From Gemmatimonadota bacterium (GTDB taxonomy: Bacteria > Gemmatimonadota > Gemmatimonadetes > Longimicrobiales > Gaopeijiaceae): DNA of 42,965 bases. The DNA lies in the NCBI GenBank assembly GCA_022826025.1, contig JAJDVR010000181.1:1-42965 (forward strand). The letters run 5' to 3'. Position numbers and translations under genes: made by a program. Below the pieces are notes generated by a model. The model was not told where the DNA came from and searched no databases. It was given only the letters and a program-made list of their open reading frames with translations. Numbering within the stretch: position 1 is the stretch's first letter; every line of letters starts with the position of its first letter. Below, one piece after another: positions 1-8,737 of this stretch.

Positions 1-1174
1 CGTCAAGGTGCTCCGCCTCCCGTTGAAGGCGACGCCGTTCCTGGGGGGTCGCGTACAACGTGTGTACCATAGCGCGTTGTTTGTCGGAGGCGGGTCGTAG
101 TACACGACCCAATCGCTGAATCCGCTGCCGTAAACTCGCCGTTGAACTTGCGATGACCGCTACCGCCGTTTCTGGGATGTTCATTCCTTCGTCAAGGGCG
201 CGACAAGATATCAAGACGTCGAAAATGCCGTTGCGGAAGAGACGAAGGTTGTCGCGTCTTACTTCTGGAGACATGCGGGAATGATACAGACAGACGCTAT
301 GGTTCCGCTGCTTGAGGATACCATGAATGGCTTCGGCCGCGCTTACGCGCTCGTGAAATACTATCGTCCGGGCACCTCGGTTCTGTTCAACGATCTTCGC
401 AGCGACAGGGATACGTAGGGTTGCTGTAGCACCGACCGACGCACGCCTCTGAAAGGTCCGTCTCACTTGATCCTCAATGTCGGCGCCTTCATCGGTTCGC
501 CGGCTAAGGAGGATTGCGACACGCTTGGTAAGGCGATCGTACTTGGCTTGCTCATGAGGCAATAGGTCAACCTCTACGTTTACAAGAGTGAACGGTACGA
601 TAATACCATCCCCATAGGCCTGCTGATAATCGTACTCGAAGATGACCTCGCCCAAAACCGGGACGACCCGTTCCTCAAAGCCACTATCATACTCACGGCG
701 CGGGGTAGCCGACAACCCGAGAGCGGCGGTGATGCTTCCGCGCAAAGCCTTGGAGTTTTCAGGGCTACCCGCTCGATGGCACTCATCCACGATGAGCAAG
801 CTTGTGGTGTCGGTGGTGACGGAACGTACAAGACGTCGGCCGGTGTTGATCACGATAATATTGACGACGCGTGGTTCCCCAGCAGATTCTTGGCCAGAAT
901 AGCACGCGATGTCATCGGTAGGTACACCTAAGTCGTGGCGGAGACTAATGTACCACTGGTCTAGCAGGACAACCGTTGGGACAACGATGACTACTCGGCC
1001 ATCCACGTATTTCTTTCGAAACTCTTGCATGCAGAGAAATGCAAAGAAAGTCTTGCCACCTCCGGTTACCACACTAGCAACACCTCGCATCTCTTTCATC
1101 CATTCGGCGAGGGCATGACGCTGCCATCGGCGGGGGGTAATGGAGGCGGTCCAAGGTAGGGTTGGACTAGGCAT
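1..1174 (-). CDS. SF2 (SSL2-like) DEAD/DEAH-box helicase, 3' end outside the window
   Basis: About 390 codons are visible, reading from ATG at 1174 to the left edge without a stop; the C-terminus lies outside. Superfamily II motifs appear in order: Q-region around RRWQRHAL, Walker A TGGGKT (about residues 37-42), DECH (130-133), SATPRR (154-159) and motif VI QRIQRLGRVLR (about 350-359). This is a double-stranded nucleic acid translocase or helicase of the SSL2/Type III Res-like group. The ATG overlaps the 3' end of the upstream methyltransferase gene by 8 nt in a different frame, so the two are probably translationally coupled. Base composition is lower in G+C than in the right half of the window, suggesting transfer. 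The pairing with a DNA methyltransferase suggests a restriction or phage-defence role (inference). A nuclease domain could lie in the missing C-terminus. Confidence 0.85.
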   Translation of the reverse strand, partial: MPSPTLPWTASITPRRWQRHALAEWMKEMRGVASVVTGGGKTFFAFLCMQEFRKKYVDGRVVIVVPTVVLLDQWYISLRHDLGVPTDDIACYSGQESAGEPRVVNIIVINTGRRLVRSVTTDTTSLLIVDECHRAGSPENSKALRGSITAALGLSATPRREYDSGFEERVVPVLGEVIFEYDYQQAYGDGIIVPFTLVNVEVDLLPHEQAKYDRLTKRVAILLSRRTDEGADIEDQVRRTFQRRASVGATATLRIPVAAKIVEQNRGARTIVFHERVSAAEAIHGILKQRNHSVCLYHSRMSPEVRRDNLRLFRNGIFDVLISCRALDEGMNIPETAVAVIASSTASLRQRIQRLGRVLRPASDKQRAMVHTLYATPQERRRLQREAEHLD

Positions 1175-2129
1175 CGGGTTTGAGTTGGTCGGAAGAGGTG
1201 AATCGCCCGATAGAACCCTCAAGGTATGACTTGTCGGGCTCGATTGCAAGCCATCTTCGACCCAGTTCTTCGGCGACGGCTCCGGTTGTATTGCTGCCCG
1301 CGAACGGATCGAGTACCAGGCTGTTCGGGGTCGTTAGGAACTTAATGAAGAACTCAGCGAGTCCGCTGGGCATGCGCGCGGGATGCGGTTGTAACCCGGA
1401 CTCACGGCAGTATTTCAAGTAGGAGGTGTTCGCTTGGGTGTTCGCTTGGGTAATCAGATTTGACGGAATAGCTCCACCGTGGTCCTTGAGAAAGGAGGTT
1501 TGGCCGATGTTGTGCTCGGACGGCCGTCTCCCGGTATTGTAACTCTTGCGCCTTAGGAGACTCTTCATTGCCGAGCTGTAGGGTGTAAGGACGCGCCGAT
1601 TATCGGCGTGTGGGCGATCGGTAAGCGCCATCCACCAAAGATGTGTATAGGCATCCTTGACTCGTATCCGCTCGACGTTCACCCACTGAGCAGGACTTGG
1701 CAGCTTGGCGGGGTTGTGCCACACGAATTGTTGACACAATGTGAAGTTCCCGCGTTCCAAGAAGGCAAGGAGAGCACGGAGGGCAAGCGTGGACATCACG
1801 GGTCGGCCGCGTTCCCACGCGTTGCCCAGCTCAAGAACGATGGAGCCTCTTGGCTGGAGCAGGGCCCTGAAGAGCGGAGCGAAGTCGGCCAGCCACTCAA
1901 TGTAGGCCTCGCCCTGTTCGTTGCCGTAGCGCTTCTTCCTGTTTAGCGGAAATGGCGGTGACGTGAAGATTAGGTCGACCTGCTGCTGTAGCTGCTTCGC
2001 ATACGAGGAGAACTGGAGAACATCCTCGGCCTTGCCAAGCAAGGAACACCCGAGTGGCGTGGCGTGGACAACCGTCGCTTGCATGCTAGCTTTTGCCCGT
2101 CTCCTTGCGTGGAGCAGGTTGATGGGCAC
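1167..2129 (-). CDS. Beta-class DNA methyltransferase (N4-cytosine or N6-adenine)
   Basis: 320 codons from ATG 2129. The catalytic motif IV TSPPF (residues 56-60) precedes the SAM-binding motif I DPFAGSNTTG (274-283), the beta-class order. TSPP(Y/F) is commonest in N4-cytosine enzymes, so m4C is the first guess, but m6A cannot be excluded. A run VLELGNAW and a WHNPAKLP segment fit the interior of this family. An internal ATG at 2084 starts just before the conserved-looking HATPLGCSLLGKAEDVL segment and could be the true start; neither has a convincing ribosome site. It overlaps the helicase downstream by 8 nt. Probable role: modification half of a restriction-like pair, or protective methylation for the helicase-containing effector. 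Target sequence cannot be read from the gene. Confidence 0.85.
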   Translation of the reverse strand: MPINLLHARRRAKASMQATVVHATPLGCSLLGKAEDVLQFSSYAKQLQQQVDLIFTSPPFPLNRKKRYGNEQGEAYIEWLADFAPLFRALLQPRGSIVLELGNAWERGRPVMSTLALRALLAFLERGNFTLCQQFVWHNPAKLPSPAQWVNVERIRVKDAYTHLWWMALTDRPHADNRRVLTPYSSAMKSLLRRKSYNTGRRPSEHNIGQTSFLKDHGGAIPSNLITQANTQANTSYLKYCRESGLQPHPARMPSGLAEFFIKFLTTPNSLVLDPFAGSNTTGAVAEELGRRWLAIEPDKSYLEGSIGRFTSSDQLKPDA

Positions 2130-2323
2130 CAGTCGTTTCCGTCTTCACCTGTGATGTTGTCACCTTGAAGGGCACCTGGAGCTGGAGGGTTCGCACCGGG
2201 ACGCGCCTGCTAGCATCGGTACATGGGGCTTATGGTGAGGAACATCGGAAGTGAGTGCAAGGTGGACCTTAAGGTAACGGCCTTGCCTAGTTGCGCCCTA
2301 CGCCCCGCTTCACGCAATCTGTT

Positions 2324-2510
2324 TCACACCTCACCCCTTCTGCGCACTCCCGTCAACACGAAGGCACGACCCCTGTAGTTGTAGGCTAGCTCCTCATGGT
2401 CGATGTTGGTCACGTACAGGACGATCGCGTGCAAGGGCGTGGACGTGGACCGGGGTTCCACGTCCTCAAAAGCCGGAGTAGGCGGCGGCACCGTGGATCT
2501 CGTCACCCTT
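2324..2510 (-). pseudogene. Remnant of the 3' end of a DUF1501 gene
   Basis: On the minus strand the sequence reads a C-terminal segment with LHAIVLY, IDHEELAYNYRGRAF. This matches the intact DUF1501 C-terminus at the right edge of this window ([22 protein letters not shown]). Nucleotide similarity is continuous from about 2345 to 2510 against about 42800-42965, in the same orientation. One extra base in the run near 2432 (gcaagggcg against gcaggtcg) shifts the frame, and an in-frame stop follows upstream. The rest of the gene is absent. A decayed partial copy, not expressed as a protein. Confidence 0.75.
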
Positions 2511-2729
2511 GATGTCACTGCCCCCGCAACACTTGTCTCGCGACGGAGCCTGGACGCGAGACGCTGGATGCGGGAGCGGGCGCGACGCTCGTTAAGGGGC
2601 GCGCGTTCGCGGTCCCCCACTCCACAAGCCAAGGATCGACCACCACGGATCGACGATCCGCCATGATCTTTGTCCCGGTCCGTGTAGTGCGCGCCCAGCT
2701 GAAAGCGCTTGCTTGGGTCGAGACCGCGC

Positions 2730-2999
2730 TCAGACAGCGTACTTAGGATCGATGCTCGACCAGTCTAGGGTGACCCCCTTCAGTGTCGTCGCGATCTGGG
2801 CCTTTTCCATGGGATGAGCCGCATCGTCCTCGAACAAGCCGCCGTTGAACCACTCCAAATCCTCGAACCCCACTTGACCTCCGGTGGAACATTCCGTCGA
2901 CGAGTTTCGCCAGCGCCGCAAGCTACTCGGGCTGCCGGCGCGGGTGCTCTAGCATGCGGGTGAACATGTCGTCGGGGAGCAGGCCCACGTCCTCGGCGA
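2730..2999 (-). pseudogene. Remnant of an MmeI-like (type IIL) DNA methyltransferase
   Basis: Fragments read AEDVGLLPDDMFTRMLEH, then after a stop and a frameshift TGGQVGFEDLEWFNGGLFEDD and LDWSSIDP. These match my memory of the conserved block of MmeI-like and related large methyltransferases (FAEDVGLLP..FTRMLE...TGG..G...WFNGGLFDDD...LDWS.IDPSI). The piece ends at a stop directly after DPKYAV, where the family normally continues IFGTLFERGL. Both catalytic and target-recognition domains are missing. The upstream end is joined directly to an IS3 orfA remnant near 2998. Dead gene. Confidence 0.65.
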
Positions 3000-3159
3000 C
3001 GATCTCCGACACCCGCTCGACGCAACACCGCTTCCACAGCCCCACCGAGCTCGAGTGCACCCCGTACGCATTGGCGACCTGCCGCGGCGTCCTGTCGCCC
3101 GCCAGCACCTCCAGCACCACCTGTGCCTTCAGCTTGGGCGTGTACCTCCGTCTCGCCAT
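2998..3159 (-). pseudogene. IS3-family orfA transposase remnant
   Basis: Reads MARRRYTPKLKAQVVLEVLAG...GVHSSSVGLWKR, the N-terminal helix-turn-helix of IS3-type OrfA proteins. About 54 residues remain of roughly 90-100, then the frame runs without interruption into the MmeI-like remnant (AEDVGLLP). No orfB and no inverted repeats are visible next to it. The chimeric open frame extends 2923-3165. Confidence 0.6.
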
Positions 3160-3440
3160 GTCCACCGCCTTCGGTTCTGCCAGGTGCTACCCTGAGCAGC
3201 CTCGCTCCCGGAGGTCAACTCCACAACAGTGGGGTGCTCTGGATTCGGGGGTCAGATCCCTGGCATGAGTGTAAGGCTCTCGTACACGTCTGGCGGCGAC
3301 CAACAGCTCTATAAGTCGCACACCTCGTCCGCGCGGCGCGTCGTCCCCTCCGAGGGCTTGTGCTCTGACGGGCTCCAGCGGCATGATGTGTAAGCCTCGG
3401 CACGTCACGTCCGGTCTCGTCAATAGTAAGTCAAACCTTG
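3160..3440. other. Spacer without recognisable gene
   Basis: Only short overlapping open frames on both strands. None has a recognisable domain, a ribosome site or a plausible partner. Probably decayed sequence between the IS3 remnant and the helicase operon. Confidence 0.5.
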
Positions 3441-6347
3441 TCATGTCCGGTCATGCCGACCGAATAGCTCTTCGAAAGTCGGCGGCCTGCCCGTGTGGGT
3501 GGCCCTTGACGATGTCGGTGGCTCGAACTCCGGTTCGGCATCAAGGACTCCCAAGAACACAAGCTCCTTCCCCACCCGCGTGATCATGTGGTTCTCGGGC
3601 GTGATCACGAATTTCCCTCCGCGCTTAAGCTGGAAGACCTGGGCAGCCGCCGTCGTAACCTCGACGTTGGCTATTCGCTGGCGCCCGTTCCGAGTCTTCT
3701 TGAAAGGTCTGCCCGATGCGTCCACATGGTATTCCTTGCCCGCATAGGCGCCCGGATACGGATCACCGGGCGTGAGGTCGCCGACGTCGAATTCGGGAAC
3801 AGTCTCTTCTTCCCATCCTGATTCAACGTCCGGAGGATGGCCCTCGCGCCAATCGCCTCCAGGCGACCCCGGGTCTGCCGGTGGGGACCAGTGAACCCAG
3901 CGAATCTGGCTGGACCCCAGTTGCTCCGCCCAATCGGTACCGTGGAAGATCCGCTCGTCCGTCGTGTCCCGTACGTAGATGACGTATAGTTTGGCTGCGC
4001 TATTCTTGCCAGCCGCGCGTCGTAGGATCCGGCCGGTCGTCTGTATGCGTTGGCGAACGGAACTGGAGGAGGCCCGAATGATTCCGACATTGGCGGCGGG
4101 AACATCGACACCCTCCACCAGGGCCTTCACAGAGAGCATCACGTTTGCCCAGCCCTCCCGGAAAAACTCCATCGAGATCTCGTTCCACAGGGGCTTCGAT
4201 CGTCCCGAGTGATACATGACCGCACGAAAAGCTTCATTCCACAGAAGGCGGGCAAGTTGATTGTTGATCTGTCGCTCCACCTGGCTAAGCTGATGGGCCT
4301 TCCGCCCATCCATTGGCGCAACGACCTCCTGAACGTTTTCGATGCGTTCGTCAAAGACGATGATGCGGTCTTCCTGGCCATCGCCGCGGACCGCGTGTTT
4401 CACCACGATATCCAGATAGGCCCACTTCCTGTTTCGCGCTCGATAGACGAGCTCCTTCCTCTCCCGGACGGCCTCGAAGTACTTGGGGATGGCGGGATCG
4501 GGTCTCTCGTCGCCATGAAGGATCGTGTGAAGGCGTGCGAAAAACGGCCCTGGCATGGCGTCGATTCGCGGCCCGTACCGTTGGCGAATCTTCTGCAGGG
4601 CGGTCCGAATACGCTTGCTGTATGCCTCGTATTGGGCACGCTCTGATGTGCCTAGTTCAACGCCCACGTAATAGACCTCGAAGGGCTGGACGACACCGTC
4701 AGATCTCGCCTGCTGATAGGTGTATTCGTAGGCTAGGGACCCCAGCTCCAACAACAGCGGGTCGCCGGACTCCTCAGAGTTCTCCCCTCTGCTCGCTTGG
4801 GAGGAGTCCCCCAGCGTGGCGGAGAGTCCGAGGCTGAAATCGTAGCGTGCGCCGAAGGCCCGACGGAATGCTCGGCCGCGGTATCGATGGCATTCGTCCG
4901 CAATCAGGAGATGAGGCGTGTTCGAGGGCAGGCTCGCCGCGTCTCTTCGGAGCTGATCATCGAGGATCGCCGAGTTGATGATGTTGACGACGATTCTCCG
5001 GCCTTCAGCGAACTTGTCCCTGTGCCCATCACCACGGAGCCCGATGTCATCCGGCGGGACCCCCAGCAAGCGGACAAGCTCCATGACCCACTGGTACATG
5101 AGGACCTTGGTGGGCACGAGGACGGTCACGCGGAGTTCGGGGTGCGACTTCAGCAGCTGCTGGACGGCAAGCAACGCCAGGAAGGTCTTTCCCGCTCCCG
5201 TAACGACTTGGAGAACGCCTCGACGTCCAGCGTCGGTCCAGCAACGGAGCGCTTCCGACTGCCAACGGTAGGGCGCCAGAGATGGGGCGAGCGAGTAGTC
5301 GGGTCCTTCATGCTTCAGTTTGAGAAGCGCCCGACGTGACAAACGCGCCCCCGAGGAGTTCAGACTCAATTCCGCCTGTTGCACCTCCCCGTCGGCGAGG
5401 TGGTCCCGTATTCGGACGAGCTTTGCCGCGTTACGGACGTTCTCGACCCGGCGTCCGACGGAAGTCCCGTAGTCGGCGATCTCGGACCTCAGGTCCGCCA
5501 AGGTCTGTTGGCTGCGGTCGATCTCGTCGCGGATCTCAGACCTCAGGGACGCCGAGTAGCGGTTCTTGAAGAGCCGGTCGCGAGTCTTGCGGATCCGGGC
5601 CCGTCTTCCCTTGCCACCACTCTCTCTCCACATGAAGAGTTTCGTCAGATCGATCCACTGGGATTGGTCGAGTACGTCGGTGGACAGGGGGTCGATCGTG
5701 GCAAGGATGCGCTCGATTCGGTGATAGGTATCGCGTTTCCTCAGGCTGGGCCGACGCCTCCTTCCACGCGAGGTGACGACTCGTTTTCTGCCTTGGACTT
5801 CGACCCACTCCGCCAACTCCATAATGCGAAGCGTCTCTCCTACGGTGCGTGCCCCATGTCGATCACCACCGTCGTACCGACCGGTTCCACGGACCTGATC
5901 GATCTTCAAGTGGTCCCAGAGCTGCGTTATTCCCAAGCCCGTTTCGGCGCCGTCGAGGGCAGATAGCAGGTCGTAGGCAAGCTGAAGGCCATCTGGCCAC
6001 CACCAGCACCACTTCAAGATCGTCTTGTCGACGTACTCCCTAAAGCCATCGCGCGAGCCATCCCACGTCCCATCCCAGGAAAACCGTCCGAAGGGGAAGG
6101 GATCGGGCGGCAGAATACGGTGCCCCGAACGCCCCAGGAATCCGATGCCGGCAAGGTTGGAAACAAGCTTGGCGACCATCCCTTCACTGTAGGGCCGGCC
6201 GTCCTTCTCACGGATCAGTTCTTCCCGGACCAACCTCCTGAAGTCCTCCGCCGTGGGTTCAGATAGAGAGGCCTTGTAACACACCCAGTACTGTTCCCTG
6301 TCGCGTGGCATGGGGTAGAGGGTCGGAAGTCTGACTCCGCGGGACAC
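3441..6347 (-). CDS. SSL2-like SF2 helicase with N-terminal extension and C-terminal shared module
   Basis: 968 codons from GTG 6347, chosen because GGGAGG lies about 10 nt upstream and the start sits 4 nt past the stop of the preceding gene; ATG 6311 is an alternative without a ribosome site. Residues 1-360 form an unrecognised basic and partly winged-helix-like region. The helicase core has Walker A TGAGKT (about 383-388), DECH (484-487), SAT (509-511) and motif VI QRIQTTGRILR (766-776). Its motif VI region resembles the helicase at 1-1174. The tail (about 868-935) reads Y.GKEYHV..SG...(IANVEVTT)...LKRGGKFVITPENHMITRV..ELVFLG and matches the module repeated in both upstream genes. Last gene of a tight three-gene operon. 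Likely an ATP-driven nucleic-acid translocase that acts with the two small proteins (inference). Confidence 0.85.
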   Translation of the reverse strand: MSRGVRLPTLYPMPRDREQYWVCYKASLSEPTAEDFRRLVREELIREKDGRPYSEGMVAKLVSNLAGIGFLGRSGHRILPPDPFPFGRFSWDGTWDGSRDGFREYVDKTILKWCWWWPDGLQLAYDLLSALDGAETGLGITQLWDHLKIDQVRGTGRYDGGDRHGARTVGETLRIMELAEWVEVQGRKRVVTSRGRRRRPSLRKRDTYHRIERILATIDPLSTDVLDQSQWIDLTKLFMWRESGGKGRRARIRKTRDRLFKNRYSASLRSEIRDEIDRSQQTLADLRSEIADYGTSVGRRVENVRNAAKLVRIRDHLADGEVQQAELSLNSSGARLSRRALLKLKHEGPDYSLAPSLAPYRWQSEALRCWTDAGRRGVLQVVTGAGKTFLALLAVQQLLKSHPELRVTVLVPTKVLMYQWVMELVRLLGVPPDDIGLRGDGHRDKFAEGRRIVVNIINSAILDDQLRRDAASLPSNTPHLLIADECHRYRGRAFRRAFGARYDFSLGLSATLGDSSQASRGENSEESGDPLLLELGSLAYEYTYQQARSDGVVQPFEVYYVGVELGTSERAQYEAYSKRIRTALQKIRQRYGPRIDAMPGPFFARLHTILHGDERPDPAIPKYFEAVRERKELVYRARNRKWAYLDIVVKHAVRGDGQEDRIIVFDERIENVQEVVAPMDGRKAHQLSQVERQINNQLARLLWNEAFRAVMYHSGRSKPLWNEISMEFFREGWANVMLSVKALVEGVDVPAANVGIIRASSSSVRQRIQTTGRILRRAAGKNSAAKLYVIYVRDTTDERIFHGTDWAEQLGSSQIRWVHWSPPADPGSPGGDWREGHPPDVESGWEEETVPEFDVGDLTPGDPYPGAYAGKEYHVDASGRPFKKTRNGRQRIANVEVTTAAAQVFQLKRGGKFVITPENHMITRVGKELVFLGVLDAEPEFEPPTSSRATHTGRPPTFEELFGRHDRT

Positions 6348-6351
6348 TCTT

Positions 6352-7170
6352 CTAGGCCTCCCGCCCGTCGTCCTCTGGTGGATCGGACTCGAATGCTGTC
6401 CAAGGAGGCGCGCCGTGGTCGAACTCGGCGAGCCTTCCGATGTACAGGGGACGACAGCCCTTGGTAGCCTCGATGCGTTCCCGGAGCAGTCGAAGCGTCG
6501 CGTACGCCCGTGCATCCCAGAGTTGCTTCAGTTGCGACCGCTGAAGAAGTCGCAACCGGGTTCTATGGTCCGGGTTGATACCACCGTCGGGGACGTTCAT
6601 CCACACGCAACGGGACTCCGTGATGTAGATTCGGCCTCCGCTAGGCCGTAGGTCCAGACAAGCCGAGAACAGCTCGGGATACTCGCGCGTAGACGAGAAG
6701 ACGTAGCCACGCGACTTCCATTCGAGGCGGTTCCGCACCTGGGAGTTGGGCGACACACGCCAATACTCGCCGTGCATGAACGGGAGTCCGGTCCAGTACA
6801 TTCCCCGAGTCAACGTTGCCGGTGCGTTCTCGATGCCGGGAAAGACGAGGTCGCCTTCGTAGATTCCTACGTACCGGGGTTCCCACCAAGTGCCCCCGCC
6901 CCTCTGCACCTTGGTAATCACTGCCCCGTGTGGGGTAACCCGGAAGGAACCGTTGTGTCCCTTGATCGCGCGAACAGAGTCGGCCAGCCGCCGTGGATAG
7001 GGTTCGGCTCGGACGCTTAGCGGGTCACGTTGCCAGCCCACGTACGTTAGTCCCCCGCCGCGACGCACCCTGTACTGACTACCGCGGTAGGGGGCTGGCC
7101 AGGGTTCACCTGGCCTAACGGATCGGATCTCACCGTTCGCGGCCTGTACGTTGATCGGACGGGATTTCAT
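6352..7170 (-). CDS. Unrecognised beta-rich protein with two copies of the operon's shared module
   Basis: 272 codons; ATG 7170 overlaps the previous stop (ATGA) and is preceded by GGAGGAAA. I do not recognise a named family. Two module copies are visible. Copy 1 (about 28-103) has YRGSQYRV, then NGSFRVTPHGAVITKV and WEPRYVGIYEGDLVF. Copy 2 (about 131-192) has HGEYWRVSPNSQV, then SGGRIYITESRCVWMNV. Both match the repeats in the gene upstream and the helicase tail downstream. No signal peptide or membrane segment, so probably cytoplasmic. A basic helical stretch (about 200-245) follows the repeats. Pattern of Gly, aromatic and beta-strand residues suggests a small beta-barrel or sandwich that binds a shared partner (nucleic acid, or each other). 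Function unknown. Confidence 0.75.
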   Translation of the reverse strand: MKSRPINVQAANGEIRSVRPGEPWPAPYRGSQYRVRRGGGLTYVGWQRDPLSVRAEPYPRRLADSVRAIKGHNGSFRVTPHGAVITKVQRGGGTWWEPRYVGIYEGDLVFPGIENAPATLTRGMYWTGLPFMHGEYWRVSPNSQVRNRLEWKSRGYVFSSTREYPELFSACLDLRPSGGRIYITESRCVWMNVPDGGINPDHRTRLRLLQRSQLKQLWDARAYATLRLLRERIEATKGCRPLYIGRLAEFDHGAPPWTAFESDPPEDDGREA

Positions 7171-8000
7171 CGAGTTTCCTCCCGATCGAGGGCATCTTCG
7201 ATCTCCGCGAGTGGATCGAACGGCGCCGGCGCGTTGTCCTCCATCGCCCCTCCGTACTGCGACAGGAAGGCCATGAGGTCGGCTTCCTCCCCGGGGGTGA
7301 GTGGGGCGGAGAGATCAATTGCTTCATGTAGAGTGAATCCGCCCGAGTAGTCACCAAGGAATACGGGTAGGAGCGCCACGTTGCGCATCTTCACTTCGAT
7401 GAGCCGTTTCTGGAGATCTGTGAGGGCCTCGTACTGGTCCTTCATCCCCCGCGGCAACGGCTGTGGCGCGATGAGAGCGAGTACCTTGCCGTTCTCCGTG
7501 ACTCGTATGGAGCCCCCTTCGGGCTTCACCTGTCGGAAGCGAGCCTCGATGTCAGCAGGCAACGTCTCCCGGGTCTGCTGCCACACGCCATCAACGGAGT
7601 TCTTCCACCACAGGCGCCCGTTCTTGTAGGAATACCGGGCACCATCGTAGAAGGAAGGCCAGAGCCCGAGCGGTAGGACGCCGGTCCCCAGTACGTCTAG
7701 GGAGCTAAACTCCAACGGAACATTGTAATCAGCGACATAGACGGGCTCCCAGCCACTCGGCATTCTCGTAAGGACGGCGCCGGTCTCGGTAATGCGGAGA
7801 CTCCCGCCCTCCGGCCTAAGCGAGAGGTAGGCCTCGGAGACCTCACGAAAGCCGGCGGTGGCCGCGACCCTCACGGTCGCCATGTTCTGGCGGTCAGGAA
7901 GCTCCCACCAGAACTCGCCATTGGGCTTGCAGTGGTACTTCGTACCTCGGTAGTGCTCATCCCACCCGTCTCCGCGTTTCAAGATTCGCTCTTGCGTCAC
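7167..8000 (-). CDS. Unrecognised beta-rich protein with two shared modules, first gene of helicase operon
   Basis: 277 codons from GTG 8000, with AGGAG 9 nt upstream. Module copy 1 (about 17-90): YRGTKYHCKPNGEFWWE, MATVRVAA, EGGSLRITETGAVLTRM, then WEPVYVADYNVPLEF. Copy 2 (about 118-178): YDGARYSYKNGRLWWKN, then EGGSIRVTENGKVLALIA. The C-terminal 90 residues are mostly helical and acidic (LTDLQKRLIEVKM; LTPGEEADLMAFL). No known family recognised; no signal peptide. Its stop overlaps the start of the next gene, so the three genes are almost certainly one transcript. Homology to the tail of the helicase argues the three products recognise a common ligand or assemble through this module (inference). 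Confidence 0.75.
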   Translation of the reverse strand: MTQERILKRGDGWDEHYRGTKYHCKPNGEFWWELPDRQNMATVRVAATAGFREVSEAYLSLRPEGGSLRITETGAVLTRMPSGWEPVYVADYNVPLEFSSLDVLGTGVLPLGLWPSFYDGARYSYKNGRLWWKNSVDGVWQQTRETLPADIEARFRQVKPEGGSIRVTENGKVLALIAPQPLPRGMKDQYEALTDLQKRLIEVKMRNVALLPVFLGDYSGGFTLHEAIDLSAPLTPGEEADLMAFLSQYGGAMEDNAPAPFDPLAEIEDALDREETR

Positions 8001-8737
8001 CTACTTGATCTCCTGGTCAATTGGGACCCCTTCGGGATGCGAAGTGCCCTCCGCGGGCAGATCACGCGCATCCAGTTTCCTTCAGCGGTGAGACCCCCGT
8101 CCAGCCTGGTATCCGTCCGCGTGCTCAAAACCGCCGTGCTCCATGACAGAGGTTTCGCGCGCCCGCAATCTAAGCCCATCCTACAGCAGCGGCAGGGCGA
8201 GGGTGGGCATGTCGTCCTCGAAACCGGCCCCAAGCCTGCATCATCACCTGGCGCGCGGCCGCACCGGTCATTCGGCAACTTGCCACGGAGATCGACTTCG
8301 GGTCCCCCAGAGGGCTTGGCGCGCCGGTGGCGATAGCGCTTTGAGATGACCTGGACGGATGCTACAGGCGTTGAGAGTGATCTTCGAGGGACAGGGCGGG
8401 TTCCGTGAGATGGGGCCGCCAGAGGATTAGAAAGGCTGGGGGGATGAACAAATCCCGCAACATCCATAACAGGCTGAGGGCAGAAGGCCATTTGCTTTCT
8501 GTGAGCACCCGTGTTACGCTTGTTACGTCAGGCGTGACGGCAGGTGCTCGCATCTGTCTCCATGCTTGGTGAGAAGCAAACGGCGGGACACCGGCCCTCG
8601 GCTTGGGGAAGCTGGTCGGTGCCCCGCCCAGACACAGGAGGCGCTGGCCCGACCGGGATTGGCCATCCCAACCGAAACGCCGTATGCGTCGGTGCATACA
8701 AGGTACCCTCCATGGCCAGAAGGGTCAAGGAATAGTC
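8001..8737. other. 737-bp stretch without intact gene
   Basis: Lies between the divergent starts of the helicase operon (8000, minus) and the small coiled-coil gene (8738, plus), so it must hold both promoters; I could not pick convincing boxes. The only recognisable content is an antitoxin-gene remnant at 8261-8330. Open frames here are short and look like noise. Confidence 0.5.
8261..8330 (+). pseudogene. Remnant of a DUF433-type antitoxin gene
   Basis: Seventy bases align with 17153-17221 inside the antitoxin gene of this window with few mismatches and one inserted base. It reads APVIRQLATEIDF before the shift; the intact gene reads the same residues. Nothing flanking it matches the rest of that gene, so this is a small leftover of a second, related toxin-antitoxin locus. 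Confidence 0.75.
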
